Assembly (NCBI GenBank): GCA_965197865.1
Contig: CBDANZ010000004.1
Coordinates: forward strand, 496,001 to 560,000
Direction: 5' to 3'
DNA: 64,000 nt
Source: CBDANZ01 sp965197865
GTDB taxonomy: Bacteria > Acidobacteriota > Vicinamibacteria > Vicinamibacterales > CAVVIG01
The translations under genes and the position numbers were made by a program. Under the pieces are notes generated by a model. It saw only the letters and a program-made list of their open reading frames with translations, was not told where the DNA came from and ran no database searches. Each line of letters opens with the position of its first letter. Within the stretch, counting starts at the first letter, position 1. Shown piece by piece: positions 54,551 through 63,550 of the stretch.

Positions 54551-55867
54551 ATGTCTTGCACTATGAACTTGAACTTGGGCGCCTTCAGATCGACGGCGGT
54601 GTGGGTGGCCTTGGCGGCAGGCCTGTCGGCGCAGGCTCTTCAGCCAGGCGAGCAGCCTCCCTCTGAAGGGCAGCAGCCGCCGACCTTCAGAGTGCAGATC
54701 GATGCCGTCAGCATGGACGTCATCGTGAAGGACTCCCAGGGCCGGTTCGTGGCCGACCTCCAGGAGGATGAATTCGAGATTTTCGAGGATGGCGTGAAGC
54801 AGGAGATCACGTCGATGACGATGAGTCACGGCGGCCGCGTCACGAACGTGCTCGAACCGCCGCCGCCTACAATGCCGGAGGGCGTGATCCTGCCGCCTCG
54901 GCGAGTGGTGAACGACACCTCAGGACGAATCTTCCTGTTCTTCGTCGACGACCTCCATCTGCGGTTTCAGCAGACTGGGCGGGTGCGCGCCATTTTTAAG
55001 AAGATCTCGAAGCTGCTTGTGCACGACGGCGATCTGTTCAGCGTCGTCTCGAGCGGTCCGTCGTCGATTGCGATCGAGATGACCTACGACAAGGGTCGGC
55101 TGGACGACGCAATTAAGAAAATTACTGGCGATGGGCTCAGGCCGAGCCAGATCATCATGACAGGTTCGCTTCAGGAGCTTCGGTATCGCGCGCAAGTCTC
55201 GCTCTTGACGATGAGAATGGCGCTGAAGAATCTCGAGAAGATAACGAATCGCCGCAAGGCGCTCGTGTGGGTCAGCCCGGGCTACGACTTTAACCCGTTT
55301 CAGGAGTCGCGCTACGGGATAGGCAGGCCGAGGGGGTTGAATTTGCAGAGCGCGAGGAACCGGAGGATCAACGAGGCGATCGCGGATCCCGACGACCCGC
55401 AGCCGAGCTCGGTGCTGAGACGGGGAGAGTTACAGAGCGAGACCTTCGTCGATGCCGATCTCGCATTCGAGATGGCCGAGATCACGCGGGCGGCGAACCG
55501 GGCCAACACCACGATCTACCCGATCGATCCACGTGGCCTCATGGCCGGTCAAGACATCGACGAGCCGATCGATCCGCAGGAGTGGGCCGAGCATGTGCGG
55601 AAAACGCAGCACACCCTGCGGGTTCTCGCGGAGGAGACGGGCGGACTGGCCATAGTGAACCAGAACGGTTTCGACAGCGCACTGAAGCGGATCGATGCGG
55701 AGTCGAGCGACTACTATGTGCTCGGCTACTACTCGAATAATTCCGATCCGTCGAAGCGACGCCGGCGGATCGACGTGAAGGTCAAGCGCGATGGCGTTGA
55801 GGTCTATTCGCGCAAGGAGTACGAGTTCGAGGCTCCGCGGCCGCCGGTTTCAGTGACGAAACCATAG
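54551..55867 (+). CDS. VWFA-related domain protein (Acidobacteriota type)
   Basis: A protein of 438 aa. A signal-like N-terminus (GAFRSTAVWVALAAGLSAQA) precedes FRVQIDAVSMDVIVKDSQGR FVADLQEDEFEIFEDGVKQEI, the typical opening of the Acidobacteriota VWFA-related family. A von Willebrand A-like core follows (IFLFFVDDLHLRFQQTGRVR, VVSSGPSSIAIEMTYDKGRL, KALVWVSPGYDFNPF) and it ends YYVLGYYSNNSDPSKRRRRI DVKVKRDGVEV. Function unknown, exported. ATG 54551 or 54563 are both possible; GATAAT at 54544-54549 could be a -10 element. Confidence 0.88.
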   Translation: MSCTMNLNLGAFRSTAVWVALAAGLSAQALQPGEQPPSEGQQPPTFRVQIDAVSMDVIVKDSQGRFVADLQEDEFEIFEDGVKQEITSMTMSHGGRVTNVLEPPPPTMPEGVILPPRRVVNDTSGRIFLFFVDDLHLRFQQTGRVRAIFKKISKLLVHDGDLFSVVSSGPSSIAIEMTYDKGRLDDAIKKITGDGLRPSQIIMTGSLQELRYRAQVSLLTMRMALKNLEKITNRRKALVWVSPGYDFNPFQESRYGIGRPRGLNLQSARNRRINEAIADPDDPQPSSVLRRGELQSETFVDADLAFEMAEITRAANRANTTIYPIDPRGLMAGQDIDEPIDPQEWAEHVRKTQHTLRVLAEETGGLAIVNQNGFDSALKRIDAESSDYYVLGYYSNNSDPSKRRRRIDVKVKRDGVEVYSRKEYEFEAPRPPVSVTKP

Positions 55868-55868
55868 A

Positions 55869-56822
55869 CTAAAGGCGGACGCTGCCGGCTTTTGGTCGGA
55901 TAGCTTCGCGCAGTTCTGCCTTCCGCATCCGCGCGGCTCGCGGCCCGGGGAGCTTTCGGGCCGGCTTTACGAGCTGGGTCCGCTCCACCGCTTTCCTTAG
56001 ATACGTTTCGTCGATATCAGATCCGATGAAGGCGAGGCCGAGCCTCGCGCAGGCGACGGCCGTGCTTCCCAGCCCGGTGAACGGATCCATCACGGTTTCG
56101 ACCCGCGACAAGCCGTGAAGCTTGAGACACTGCTCGGGCAGGCGGGTCGGGAAAGTGGCCGGGTGTGGACGATCTCGGTCGCGGCGCTGGATTGTCTCGT
56201 AGGGAATAAACCAGGCATTTCCACGGCAGCGCAGTCCGGCGGCCGCCGCGCGCCACCGGCCGATGTTCGACTGGTCCTGATAAGGGACGCCGAGCGCGAG
56301 CCGACTGAGGGGGGTCGCTCCATCGTGGGTGAAGTGGAACACGAATTCGTGACAGTCATTGAGGAACCGATCGCTGTTGATCGGTTTATAATGCCCGACC
56401 GCCAGATCGCGCGCCAGTCCCGCGGCGGCTCCGGCTGAGTCGCGGTCGATCGCAATCGATTTGATCCAGTGAATTACGTTCTGGAGGCGGAGCCGCGAAC
56501 GCACGACCTGCGCTACGTCGAGCGCGGTCCAGGGGTCCGACGGTCTGGCGCCCACGTTCAGGAAGAGCGACCCCTCGGGGCCGAGCACCCGAGTGACCGC
56601 CGCCACCCAAGTGTCGGTCCACTGCAGATAATGGGTTGGCGACAGCAGGTCCTGGTACCGGCTGTAGCGGATGCCAAGGTTGTAGGGCGGCGAGGTGACG
56701 ACCACATCGACCGAACGGGCCGGCAGATGGTTCATGAAGTGGATGCAGTCGGCCAGGTAGAAGCGGCTGAGAGTGCCACGAGCGCCGGGCACAACCTTGT
56801 AGGGCTTAGGAAGCACTGACAT
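55869..56822 (-). CDS. site-specific DNA methyltransferase (N4-cytosine type)
   Basis: A protein of 317 aa. The catalytic motif IV is VVTSPPYNLGIRYS (about residue 43), the TSPPY form typical of N4-cytosine enzymes. The SAM-binding motif I is near the C-terminus, VMDPFTGLGSTAVACARLGL (about residue 245), followed by FIGSDIDETYLRKAVERT. Order IV then I indicates the beta group. The middle (HYKPINSDRFLNDCHEFVFH) probably holds target recognition. No restriction endonuclease gene is evident beside it, so it may be an orphan. It is convergent with the VWFA gene, 1 bp apart. Confidence 0.92.
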   Translation of the reverse strand: MSVLPKPYKVVPGARGTLSRFYLADCIHFMNHLPARSVDVVVTSPPYNLGIRYSRYQDLLSPTHYLQWTDTWVAAVTRVLGPEGSLFLNVGARPSDPWTALDVAQVVRSRLRLQNVIHWIKSIAIDRDSAGAAAGLARDLAVGHYKPINSDRFLNDCHEFVFHFTHDGATPLSRLALGVPYQDQSNIGRWRAAAAGLRCRGNAWFIPYETIQRRDRDRPHPATFPTRLPEQCLKLHGLSRVETVMDPFTGLGSTAVACARLGLAFIGSDIDETYLRKAVERTQLVKPARKLPGPRAARMRKAELREAIRPKAGSVRL

Positions 56823-57340
56823 ACGCCTGTATTTCGGACGAAACTGGGGACTGCGTTAACGTGGACGTCCGTGAATGAGGTCGTACGACCACAGTACTGT
56901 GGCCTGTCGGGCACAGTTTGGGCGGATCCGAGGCTTAGGAAGCTTTGCTTGCGAGTTGAATGGGCCCGGCCAACACGGCGCGGTCCGCTGTCACCGTATG
57001 GTTTCGGCGGTGACTGTGGCTTCCGCAGGTCTTGCCTTTTTCCTCGACATAGCTGACTTCCCGGCTGGTCGCGACCTCGCGGTAGCGGCCCACGACGCAG
57101 CCGCAGATGAGAGTGGTGAAGTTGAGAAGTCGGACGAGACTCATGATGCCGTTATCCTTTCTTGTGGCTAATGCAAACTTTGTACCACCTCGCGACGGTT
57201 CGCTGACTCTGTTCGCTCGTGAGATTTATCGGCGCGATCCGATGTTTGTGACAGGACCGATCAGGGGGCCATCGTGATTCTCGGCGTCGACTTGGATGAG
57301 CGATTCGTCAGTTTGGATATCGCTCGTCGGTATCTTGATA
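56823..57340. other. intergenic region with one small gene on the minus strand
   Basis: Apart from the small frame at 56935-57144 I see no gene. The open frame continues upstream of pabB to 57296 but is not homologous there. Confidence 0.4.
56935..57144 (-). CDS. small conserved-looking protein, 69 aa
   Basis: It starts MSLVRLLNFTTLICGCVVGR with AAGGATAACGGCATC before the ATG. The sequence YREVATSREVSYVEEKGKTC and GSHSHRRNHTV is protein-like with Cys and His clusters. It looks like a genuine small protein; I cannot assign a function. Confidence 0.5.
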   Translation of the reverse strand: MSLVRLLNFTTLICGCVVGRYREVATSREVSYVEEKGKTCGSHSHRRNHTVTADRAVLAGPIQLASKAS

Positions 57341-59128
57341 ATGTCCGTCGATAATGTGGACGTGCCCGACCGTATCGAGGCGATCTTGCAGGAGGAGACT
57401 GGCGGCTGGCTCCTATTCGAGCGGCCGGTGCACATCGTTGAGACACACGATCCGAAACGAGTCGCGGCTGCCATCGCGAGTACTGAGGTGCTGACGCGGG
57501 AGCAGCGATACGACGCGGCCGGCTTCGTTTCCTACGAGGCGGGTGCGGCGTTCGGGCTCCCAGTGCGTCCAGGTAGTGCCGGCCTACCGCTGGTCTGGTT
57601 CGCCCTTTTCGATTCAGAGCCAATCAGGATGGCCGCCTCCGAGTGGCGTCCGACCCGGGTCGGTCGGATGTTTGGGGGGTGTCAGACAGGTGCCAGACCT
57701 GGCTACGAGATGACCGGGGTCGCGCCGTCGGTCGGCCGGTCCGCGTTCGGGGAAGCGTTCGCCCGGATTAAGGCCCATCTGGCGAATGGGGATTCCTATC
57801 AAGTCGACTACACATTTCGCATGCGAGGGCGCTTCAAGGGGGACGTTCGGGCCTTCTTCGCCGACCTTGTGGCCGCTCAGCGTGGCCACCATGCGGTGTT
57901 TCTTCAGGTGGGCAGCCGGGCCATCTGCTCGGCTTCTCCCGAGCTGTTCTTCGCCCGGAGCGGCTCGCGCCTGACCGCGCGACCGATGAAGGGGACTGCA
58001 CGACGCGGCCGTACCCTCGGCGAGGACCTGTCCTTTCGCGAGCAGCTGCGGCGATCGGAGAAGCAGCAAGCCGAAAACGTGATGATCGTGGACATGGTTC
58101 GCAACGACTTGGGCCGCATCGCCGAGGTCGGCAGCGTCCAGGTGCCGGAGCTCTTTTCGGTCGAACGGTATCCCAACGTCTGGCAGATGACGTCGCTCGT
58201 CACGGCGCAATCCTCGGTGCCGCTCGATCGGATCTTTGCGGCGATGCACCCGTCCGCGTCGGTCACGGGAGCGCCGAAGGTCAGGTCGATGGAGATTCTG
58301 ACTACGCTCGAGGAGGAACCGCGCGGAGTCTACACTGGCGCCATTGGACACCTCGCGCCGGGCGGCGACGCGCGGTTCAACGTGGCGATCCGAACGGCGG
58401 TCGTCGACCAGCGCACCGACACCCTGGAATTCGGTATTGGCAGCGGTATCGTGTGGGACTCAGACGTGGCCGCCGAGTACGAGGAATGCTTGCTTAAGGC
58501 CAGCGTCCTTTCCCGGTGGCCGGCCGGCTTCGACCTCCTGGAGACGCTCCGCTGGACGCCGGCTGAAGGATTCTTTCTGTTTGCCAGGCACCTGCAGCGC
58601 CTGCGCGAGTCGCCCGAATATTTCGGCTTCGCCTGGCGCCCCGAGGATATTCACCGCGTGCTCCTGGAAGGAGTGATTGGTTGCGAGGGACCGCTGCGGG
58701 TACGGCTTCTGCTCTCGAAGGACGGCGAGGCGCGCGCCGAGGCCGCACCGCTCGAACCGACACACGAACCGCTTCGTGTCGGCATAGCCACCGAGCCAGT
58801 TGATGGCACCGACGCGTTTCTTTTTCACAAGACGACGAATCGTGCGACCTACGAATGCGCGCGACGGGCCGGCTGCGATGATGTGATTCTGCAGAACTGG
58901 CAGGATCAGATGACCGAGGCGACAACCGCCAACGTCGTGATCGATCTCGACGGATGTCTCATGACGCCGCCTGTGGAATGCGGCCTGCTCGCAGGAACCT
59001 TCCGCACCCAGTTGATCGAAAGTGGAGAAGTGCGAGAGGCAGTCGTGACTCTGGGCGCGCTCCGGCGCGCGCGGCGCGTCTGGCTCGTCAACTCCGTGTA
59101 CAAGTGGCGTCCAGCCGTTCTGGTGTAG
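57341..59128 (+). CDS. pabB: PabB-PabC fusion: aminodeoxychorismate synthase component I and lyase
   Basis: A protein of 595 aa. The N-terminal about 390 residues are the chorismate-binding domain: FARIKAHLANGDSYQVDYTF, RMRGRF, ASPELFFA, RPMKGTARRGRTLGEDL, ENVMIVDMVRNDLGRIAEVG, HPSASVTGAPKVRSMEIL and GVYTGAIG. The C-terminal about 200 residues are the PLP-dependent aminodeoxychorismate lyase: FLFHKTTNRATYECAR (catalytic Lys), TEATTANVVIDLDG and TPPVECGLLAGTFR. Together they make p-aminobenzoate for folate. The Pro-Ile-x-Gly-Thr motif reads PMKGT. ATG 57341 was preferred over an upstream in-frame start. Confidence 0.92.
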   Translation: MSVDNVDVPDRIEAILQEETGGWLLFERPVHIVETHDPKRVAAAIASTEVLTREQRYDAAGFVSYEAGAAFGLPVRPGSAGLPLVWFALFDSEPIRMAASEWRPTRVGRMFGGCQTGARPGYEMTGVAPSVGRSAFGEAFARIKAHLANGDSYQVDYTFRMRGRFKGDVRAFFADLVAAQRGHHAVFLQVGSRAICSASPELFFARSGSRLTARPMKGTARRGRTLGEDLSFREQLRRSEKQQAENVMIVDMVRNDLGRIAEVGSVQVPELFSVERYPNVWQMTSLVTAQSSVPLDRIFAAMHPSASVTGAPKVRSMEILTTLEEEPRGVYTGAIGHLAPGGDARFNVAIRTAVVDQRTDTLEFGIGSGIVWDSDVAAEYEECLLKASVLSRWPAGFDLLETLRWTPAEGFFLFARHLQRLRESPEYFGFAWRPEDIHRVLLEGVIGCEGPLRVRLLLSKDGEARAEAAPLEPTHEPLRVGIATEPVDGTDAFLFHKTTNRATYECARRAGCDDVILQNWQDQMTEATTANVVIDLDGCLMTPPVECGLLAGTFRTQLIESGEVREAVVTLGALRRARRVWLVNSVYKWRPAVLV

Positions 59129-59153
59129 CTCGGCTTAGGTAAGATTCACCTTC

Positions 59154-60479
59154 ATGCATGGGTTCGGGGCGCTTCAGATGCACAACAATGCCCAACGCAG
59201 ACTGGCGGCTGCCGTCGTCTTCGTGGAGTTGTCTGCCCTCGGCGCGGCCGACGCGCAGTCGCCCTCGATGGTTGAGGCGCTCGCACAAGACAGAACGGTG
59301 AAAGCCGCGCTTGAGGCGGCGAAGGGCAGCGAGGGCAGAACAATCGCGGATCAGGTGCGCTTCTGCGAAGTCCCGGCTCCGCCCTTCGGTGAAGGGGCGC
59401 GCGCTCGGCTGCTGAGGAGCGCGTTCTTCGAAGTTGGACTTCAGAACGTGCGGGTCGACAGTGCGGGCAACGTGCTGGGCGAACGGCCCGGCGCGGCCCC
59501 CCACCCCCATCTGGCGGTGGCCGCGCATCTGGACACCGTCTTTCCGTCGGGCACCGCCGTCAACGTGACGCGCGACGGGGCGATCCTCCACGGCCCCGGC
59601 ATCGGCGACAACTGCCGCGGGCTGGCGGTGCTCGTTGCCGTCGCCCGGGCACTCGGGCAGGCGCGCGTGCGGACGCCGGGATCGATCACTTTCGTCGCCA
59701 ACGTTGGCGAGGAGGGCCTCGGCGATCTGCGCGGCATGAGAGCGCTGTTCGCGGAGGCGCTGGCTTCTTCAGGCGTCCGACAACCCGGCACGGCCCCGCC
59801 GACGATCGATCGGTTCGTATCGATCGACGGCGGTGGCGTCAACATCACGAACGTGGCCGTGGGAAGCCGCCGCTACCGCGTGACCTTCAAGGGGCCGGGT
59901 GGTCACAGCTACGGCGCCTTCGGCCTGGCGAACCCCATTGGCGCGCTCGGCCGCGCCGTGTCGAAGATCTCCCAGCTCCAGGTGCCGGCTCAGCCGAAAA
60001 CAACCTTCACGATCGGCCGCGTCGGCGGAGGCACCTCCGTCAATTCGATCCCATACGAGGCGTGGATGGAAGTGGACATGCGATCGACCAGCGTCGTCGA
60101 ACTTGCCTCGCTCGACGCAGAGTTTCACAGTGCCGTTGACGAAGCCGTGAGGGAGGAGAACCAGCGGTGGGGGACCCGTGGGACGATCACTGTGGTTGCC
60201 GATCTTGTCGGCGACCGCCCGGCGGGCTCGACACCCTCTAGCGCTCCGATCGTGCAGACGGCCCTAGCCGTCGGCCGCGCGCTCGGGATCGCAGTCTCGT
60301 TCGGCGAAGGTTCGACCGACGCCAACCTTCCGATCAGCCTGAACATTCCGGCGCTGACGATCGGCGGCGGGGGCCGTGGCGCGAACAGCCACGCGCTTAC
60401 CGAATCGTTCGATACGACGGACTCATGGAGGGGAACGGAGAACGCCGTGCTGTTGACGATTGCGCTCGCCCGAGACTAG
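59154..60479 (+). CDS. exported M20-family metallopeptidase
   Basis: A protein of up to 441 aa with an N-terminal signal-like segment (AAAVVFVELSALGAADAQS). Metal-site motifs are VAAHLDTVFP (His-x-Asp), GPGIGDNCRGLAVLVA (Asp ligand) and VANVGEEGLGDLRGM (Glu-Glu). A dimerisation domain (YRVTFKGPGGHSYGAFGLAN) is followed by NSHALTESFDT with the last His. It probably cleaves small peptides in the periplasm. The start may be 59178 (MHNNAQRRL). It follows pabB by 25 bp. Confidence 0.88.
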   Translation: MHGFGALQMHNNAQRRLAAAVVFVELSALGAADAQSPSMVEALAQDRTVKAALEAAKGSEGRTIADQVRFCEVPAPPFGEGARARLLRSAFFEVGLQNVRVDSAGNVLGERPGAAPHPHLAVAAHLDTVFPSGTAVNVTRDGAILHGPGIGDNCRGLAVLVAVARALGQARVRTPGSITFVANVGEEGLGDLRGMRALFAEALASSGVRQPGTAPPTIDRFVSIDGGGVNITNVAVGSRRYRVTFKGPGGHSYGAFGLANPIGALGRAVSKISQLQVPAQPKTTFTIGRVGGGTSVNSIPYEAWMEVDMRSTSVVELASLDAEFHSAVDEAVREENQRWGTRGTITVVADLVGDRPAGSTPSSAPIVQTALAVGRALGIAVSFGEGSTDANLPISLNIPALTIGGGGRGANSHALTESFDTTDSWRGTENAVLLTIALARD

Positions 60480-60496
60480 AAGCCGTTTGCTAAGGG

Positions 60497-60862
60497 TCAT
60501 TGAGGGCGCCTTTCTTGAGCTGGCGGAATCGCTTGAGGTCGATCGCGTGCTGCGGAGTTGAGGATCGCGGCGATCCCAAAGTAGTCGGCAAAGAGCGGAT
60601 CACCCGCCGCTGAAGTAGTCCGGCCCCGCCCGAAGAACGCAGCGAGTCGGCGCTCCCACGCCTCATCGGTTGCTTCGTCCTCGAAGAACACTTGAACGTA
60701 GCCGCCGATCCGCTCGACGCTGGTGTGGAGCGAAAAGACGATCTCGAAGGTCACCGCAAGGAACAGGAGGGGCACCAGGGTGGCGGCAGGGATCGCTGCC
60801 AGCGCAGCGTTCGCCAGGATGGCGGCCGCCCAGCCAAGGAATCCGACCAGCACAATCCACAC
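60497..60862 (-). CDS. hypothetical membrane protein, 5' end uncertain
   Basis: Two hydrophobic segments (WIVLVGFLGWAAAILANAAL and LVPLLFLAVTFEIVFSLHTS) are followed by VERIGGYVQVFFEDEATDEA WERRLAAFFG. The same frame extends upstream without ATG, GTG or TTG: DTRELEEYKALRATIRERGT ARVWIV, which looks like the true N-terminus. The start given is the internal GTG. The hairpin-IS composite begins about 35 bp above this N-terminus, so the start codon may have been lost or changed. Confidence 0.6.
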   Translation of the reverse strand: MWIVLVGFLGWAAAILANAALAAIPAATLVPLLFLAVTFEIVFSLHTSVERIGGYVQVFFEDEATDEAWERRLAAFFGRGRTTSAAGDPLFADYFGIAAILNSAARDRPQAIPPAQERRPQ

Positions 60863-61134
60863 GCGTGCGGTGCCGCGCTCTCGAATCGTGGCGCGGAGGG
60901 CTTTGTATTCCTCGAGCTCGCGGGTGTCAAGGCACTGTGCCCTCTACGGTACCGCCGGCGCGCAACCGATACAGTAGCTCTAGCAGTCCGTGGTGAAAGT
61001 CCGTCTGCATTCGACGAGCGATGCATCCTCGTGGCCTGCGTTGCTCCTCCATCAAATACAGGCGGTATTCTCGGTCGTCGCGCCTTGCCCGCGAGGCGCC
61101 TCCCTCGTCTCGGTGCAGCGCCCGACTTTCACCA

Positions 61135-62503
61135 TGATGGTATGGACTCCTCCCGGTTCCGATGCGGCATGATGTGCCGCATCAGCTGATGCCCATCAGC
61201 CACAACCAGGAGGAAACCGAAATGGATGCTACGACAGTGGCCGTTGACCTGGCAAAGTCCGTGTTCGAGCTGGCGATCGCCAATGCCCGGTGGCGCGTGT
61301 GGTCGCGCCAGCGACTCAACCGCGCACGGTTCGCCCGCTTTCTCGCGCAGACGCCGCCGACCCATGTGGTGATGGAGGCGTGTGGCACCGCCCACTACTG
61401 GGGGCGGGTTGCCCAGCAACACGGCCATCGCGTCACCCTCGTGCCCCCGGCGTACGTGCGGCCCTACGTGCGGCGCAACAAGACGGACCGGGCGGATGCG
61501 GAGGCGATCCGGTCGGGCGAGATACCCCGTGTCCCGGTGAAGCGGGTCGAGCAGCAAGCGCTCGTGGCGCTGCACCGGGTGCGCGAGCAGTGGATGACGA
61601 CGCGGACGGCGCGCATCAATGTGTTACGCGGGCTCTTGCGGGAACAGGGGCTGCTGCTGCCGGCGGGGGCCTGTGCGGCGCTGCGGGCCTTGCCTGTGCT
61701 GCTCGACGAGGCGGCCACCGTGTTGCCGAGGCATCTGCGGCAGGTGCTCACGAGCGTCCACGAGGAAGTGCGGGCGATTGAGGCTCGGATTGCCGGCCTG
61801 GAACGGGAATTGCGCGCCCTGGCCGACGCCGACCCCGTCGTGATGCGACTGCGGACGATTCCCGGGATTGGGCTGTTGACCGCCACGGCCCTCGTCGGCA
61901 CCGTCGGGCACATCCACGCATTCCGGCGCGCGCGCCAGTTTGCCAGCTGGCTCGGCCTGACGCCGCGCGAGTACTCGAGTGGGCAGCGGCGGCGCCTCGG
62001 GGGGATCAGTAAACGCGGGGACGTGTATCTCCGGTGCTTGCTCACCCACGGCGCGCGCGCGGTGCTCGCGTCGGCCCACCGGCGCCGGGCGGCCCAGCAG
62101 CCCCTCACGCGTCTGCACCACTGGGCGATGACGGTGCACGCGCGGCGCGGCTACAACAAAGCCACGATTGCCGTGGCGAACAAACTCGGCCGACTCGTTT
62201 GGGCGGTTTGGCACAAGGATGTGCCCTGCGCACTGCCGGACGCGGCGTAACCCGAGCTACACCTCCACGCGAGATGCTGAGCGAGTGACCCTGACATGGC
62301 CCTTCGGTCCGACCGACACCGCATCAGGCCGATAGCAGCCCTGGCGCTCGACGCCGGCACCACGATTGGCCCGCGGTGCGCGACTATCCATGTTGGCCAG
62401 GAGGCAAAGGCTCTCCACGGACAGGCCGGATATACGACCGCAACCGACGCGAAGGACCGACCGTCACGACCCACTCGCTTGATCACCGGGAGGAGTCCAT
62501 ATA
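61135..62503 (+). mobile_element. IS110 family (IS1111 group) insertion sequence, copy 3
   Basis: It is 1369 bp, 12 bp shorter than the other copies because of a deletion inside the transposase gene. Ends, subterminal repeats and junctions are the same. Confidence 0.85.
61222..62250 (+). CDS. IS110 family transposase, copy 3, 4-residue deletion
   Basis: A protein of 342 aa. It has the catalytic Asp (VAVDLAKS) and Glu (VVMEACGT), but the segment after the Asp pair reads TDRADAEAIRSGEIP and lacks one EAIR. The deletion is in frame and lies between two GCGATCCG direct repeats, consistent with slippage. The loss is next to the DEDD site, so activity is doubtful. Confidence 0.92.
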   Translation: MDATTVAVDLAKSVFELAIANARWRVWSRQRLNRARFARFLAQTPPTHVVMEACGTAHYWGRVAQQHGHRVTLVPPAYVRPYVRRNKTDRADAEAIRSGEIPRVPVKRVEQQALVALHRVREQWMTTRTARINVLRGLLREQGLLLPAGACAALRALPVLLDEAATVLPRHLRQVLTSVHEEVRAIEARIAGLERELRALADADPVVMRLRTIPGIGLLTATALVGTVGHIHAFRRARQFASWLGLTPREYSSGQRRRLGGISKRGDVYLRCLLTHGARAVLASAHRRRAAQQPLTRLHHWAMTVHARRGYNKATIAVANKLGRLVWAVWHKDVPCALPDAA

Positions 62504-62586
62504 CGGACTGCTAGGGTGAAAGGAGCGCCATTGTCTGCTACAATGCGGCGCAATTCCAGGTAAGTTACAGTGCCGGGATCGACTTT

Positions 62587-63498
62587 TTGAATAGAAGATC
62601 ATCGTTCTGTATCGGCTATATTGCGCTCGCCGGCCTCGTCAGCCTCGGTGTCAGCGCGAGCCATGCTGCGCAATCCGCCCCACGCTACAAAGTGGACGCG
62701 AACGGCGATCTAGTCCCCGATCTCAGAGCCGCGGCAGCCATCATTTACAACCCTGAAACGAACCAGGTGCTCTGGGAGGAGAACTCGCGGGCGCCGCGTT
62801 CGATCGCGAGCATCACGAAGGTCATGACCGCGATGGTCGTGTTCGAGAATAACCCCGACTTCACGCAGCCGGTGACCATCGTCCGCAGCGACGTGTACCG
62901 GGCGTCGACAACCTATCTCCGCCGGAGCGACAAGGTGGTCATCGGCGATCTTGTGCATCTGCTGCTGATCGCGTCGGACAACGCGGCCGCGCGCGCCTTG
63001 GCGCGCGTGTCGGCGCAAGGCTTGACCGGATTCATCGCGCGAATGAACGAGAAAGCCGCCGAGCTCGGCCTGGCGAGCACGAGGTACGTCGATTCCTCGG
63101 GTCTGCTGTCTGGGAACGTTTCGTCGGCGTACGACATCGCGCGCCTGATAGCATTTGCGTCGAACGACGAGCGGATCTCGTTCGTCATGCGGAAGACCCG
63201 CCACAGGATCCGGATGCCTCGGCGCGCCATCAGTTTCCGGAGCACGAGTTCCCTGTTGGGTCCTCAGCAGTTCGACGTGATGGCGACCAAGACCGGGTTC
63301 ATCTCGAAGGCGGGCTACTGCCTCGCGACGCTCGTGCGGCTCTCGCAGGACGGCCCTCGAGTGGCCGTCGTGGTGCTCGGGGCGCGTTCAAGCGCGGGGC
63401 GTTTTCGGGAAGTTCGGAACCTATTCAGCTGGCTGTCCGCAAAGGCCTCGACCGTCTTCGCGACAGAAACTGCCATCGGAGCCGTGCCGCGGGACTAA
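62587..63498 (+). CDS. D-alanyl-D-alanine carboxypeptidase (S11 family, PBP5/6-like)
   Basis: A protein of 303 aa. A signal peptide (IALAGLVSLGVSASHA-AQ) is followed by the penicillin-binding motifs SITK (APRSIASITKVMTAMV), SDN (LLIASDNAAARALARV) and KTG (DVMATKTGFISKAGYCLATL). It trims stem peptides in peptidoglycan. The C-terminal beta domain of PBP5 is absent, as in short family members. The start is a TTG at 62587. A TACAAT at 62539-62544 could be a -10 element only about 25 bp from the IS boundary. Confidence 0.9.
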   Translation: MNRRSSFCIGYIALAGLVSLGVSASHAAQSAPRYKVDANGDLVPDLRAAAAIIYNPETNQVLWEENSRAPRSIASITKVMTAMVVFENNPDFTQPVTIVRSDVYRASTTYLRRSDKVVIGDLVHLLLIASDNAAARALARVSAQGLTGFIARMNEKAAELGLASTRYVDSSGLLSGNVSSAYDIARLIAFASNDERISFVMRKTRHRIRMPRRAISFRSTSSLLGPQQFDVMATKTGFISKAGYCLATLVRLSQDGPRVAVVVLGARSSAGRFREVRNLFSWLSAKASTVFATETAIGAVPRD

Positions 63499-63550
63499 CA
63501 AGAGAGACGCCACGGAAACACGAAAAGACGAAGCGTCTTCGTGGCGGCGT

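Larger units (their letters stand above)
60984..62510 (+). mobile_element. hairpin element split by an IS1111-group insertion, copy 3
   Basis: CAGTCCGTGGTGAAAGTC (60984-61001), the long arm to GACTTTCACCA (61124-61134), the IS (61135-62503) and CGGACTG (62504-62510), flanked by CTAG (60980-60983 and 62511-62514). The arm differs from copy 1 at one base that I noticed (CTCCCTCG for CTCGCTCG). Confidence 0.8.
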
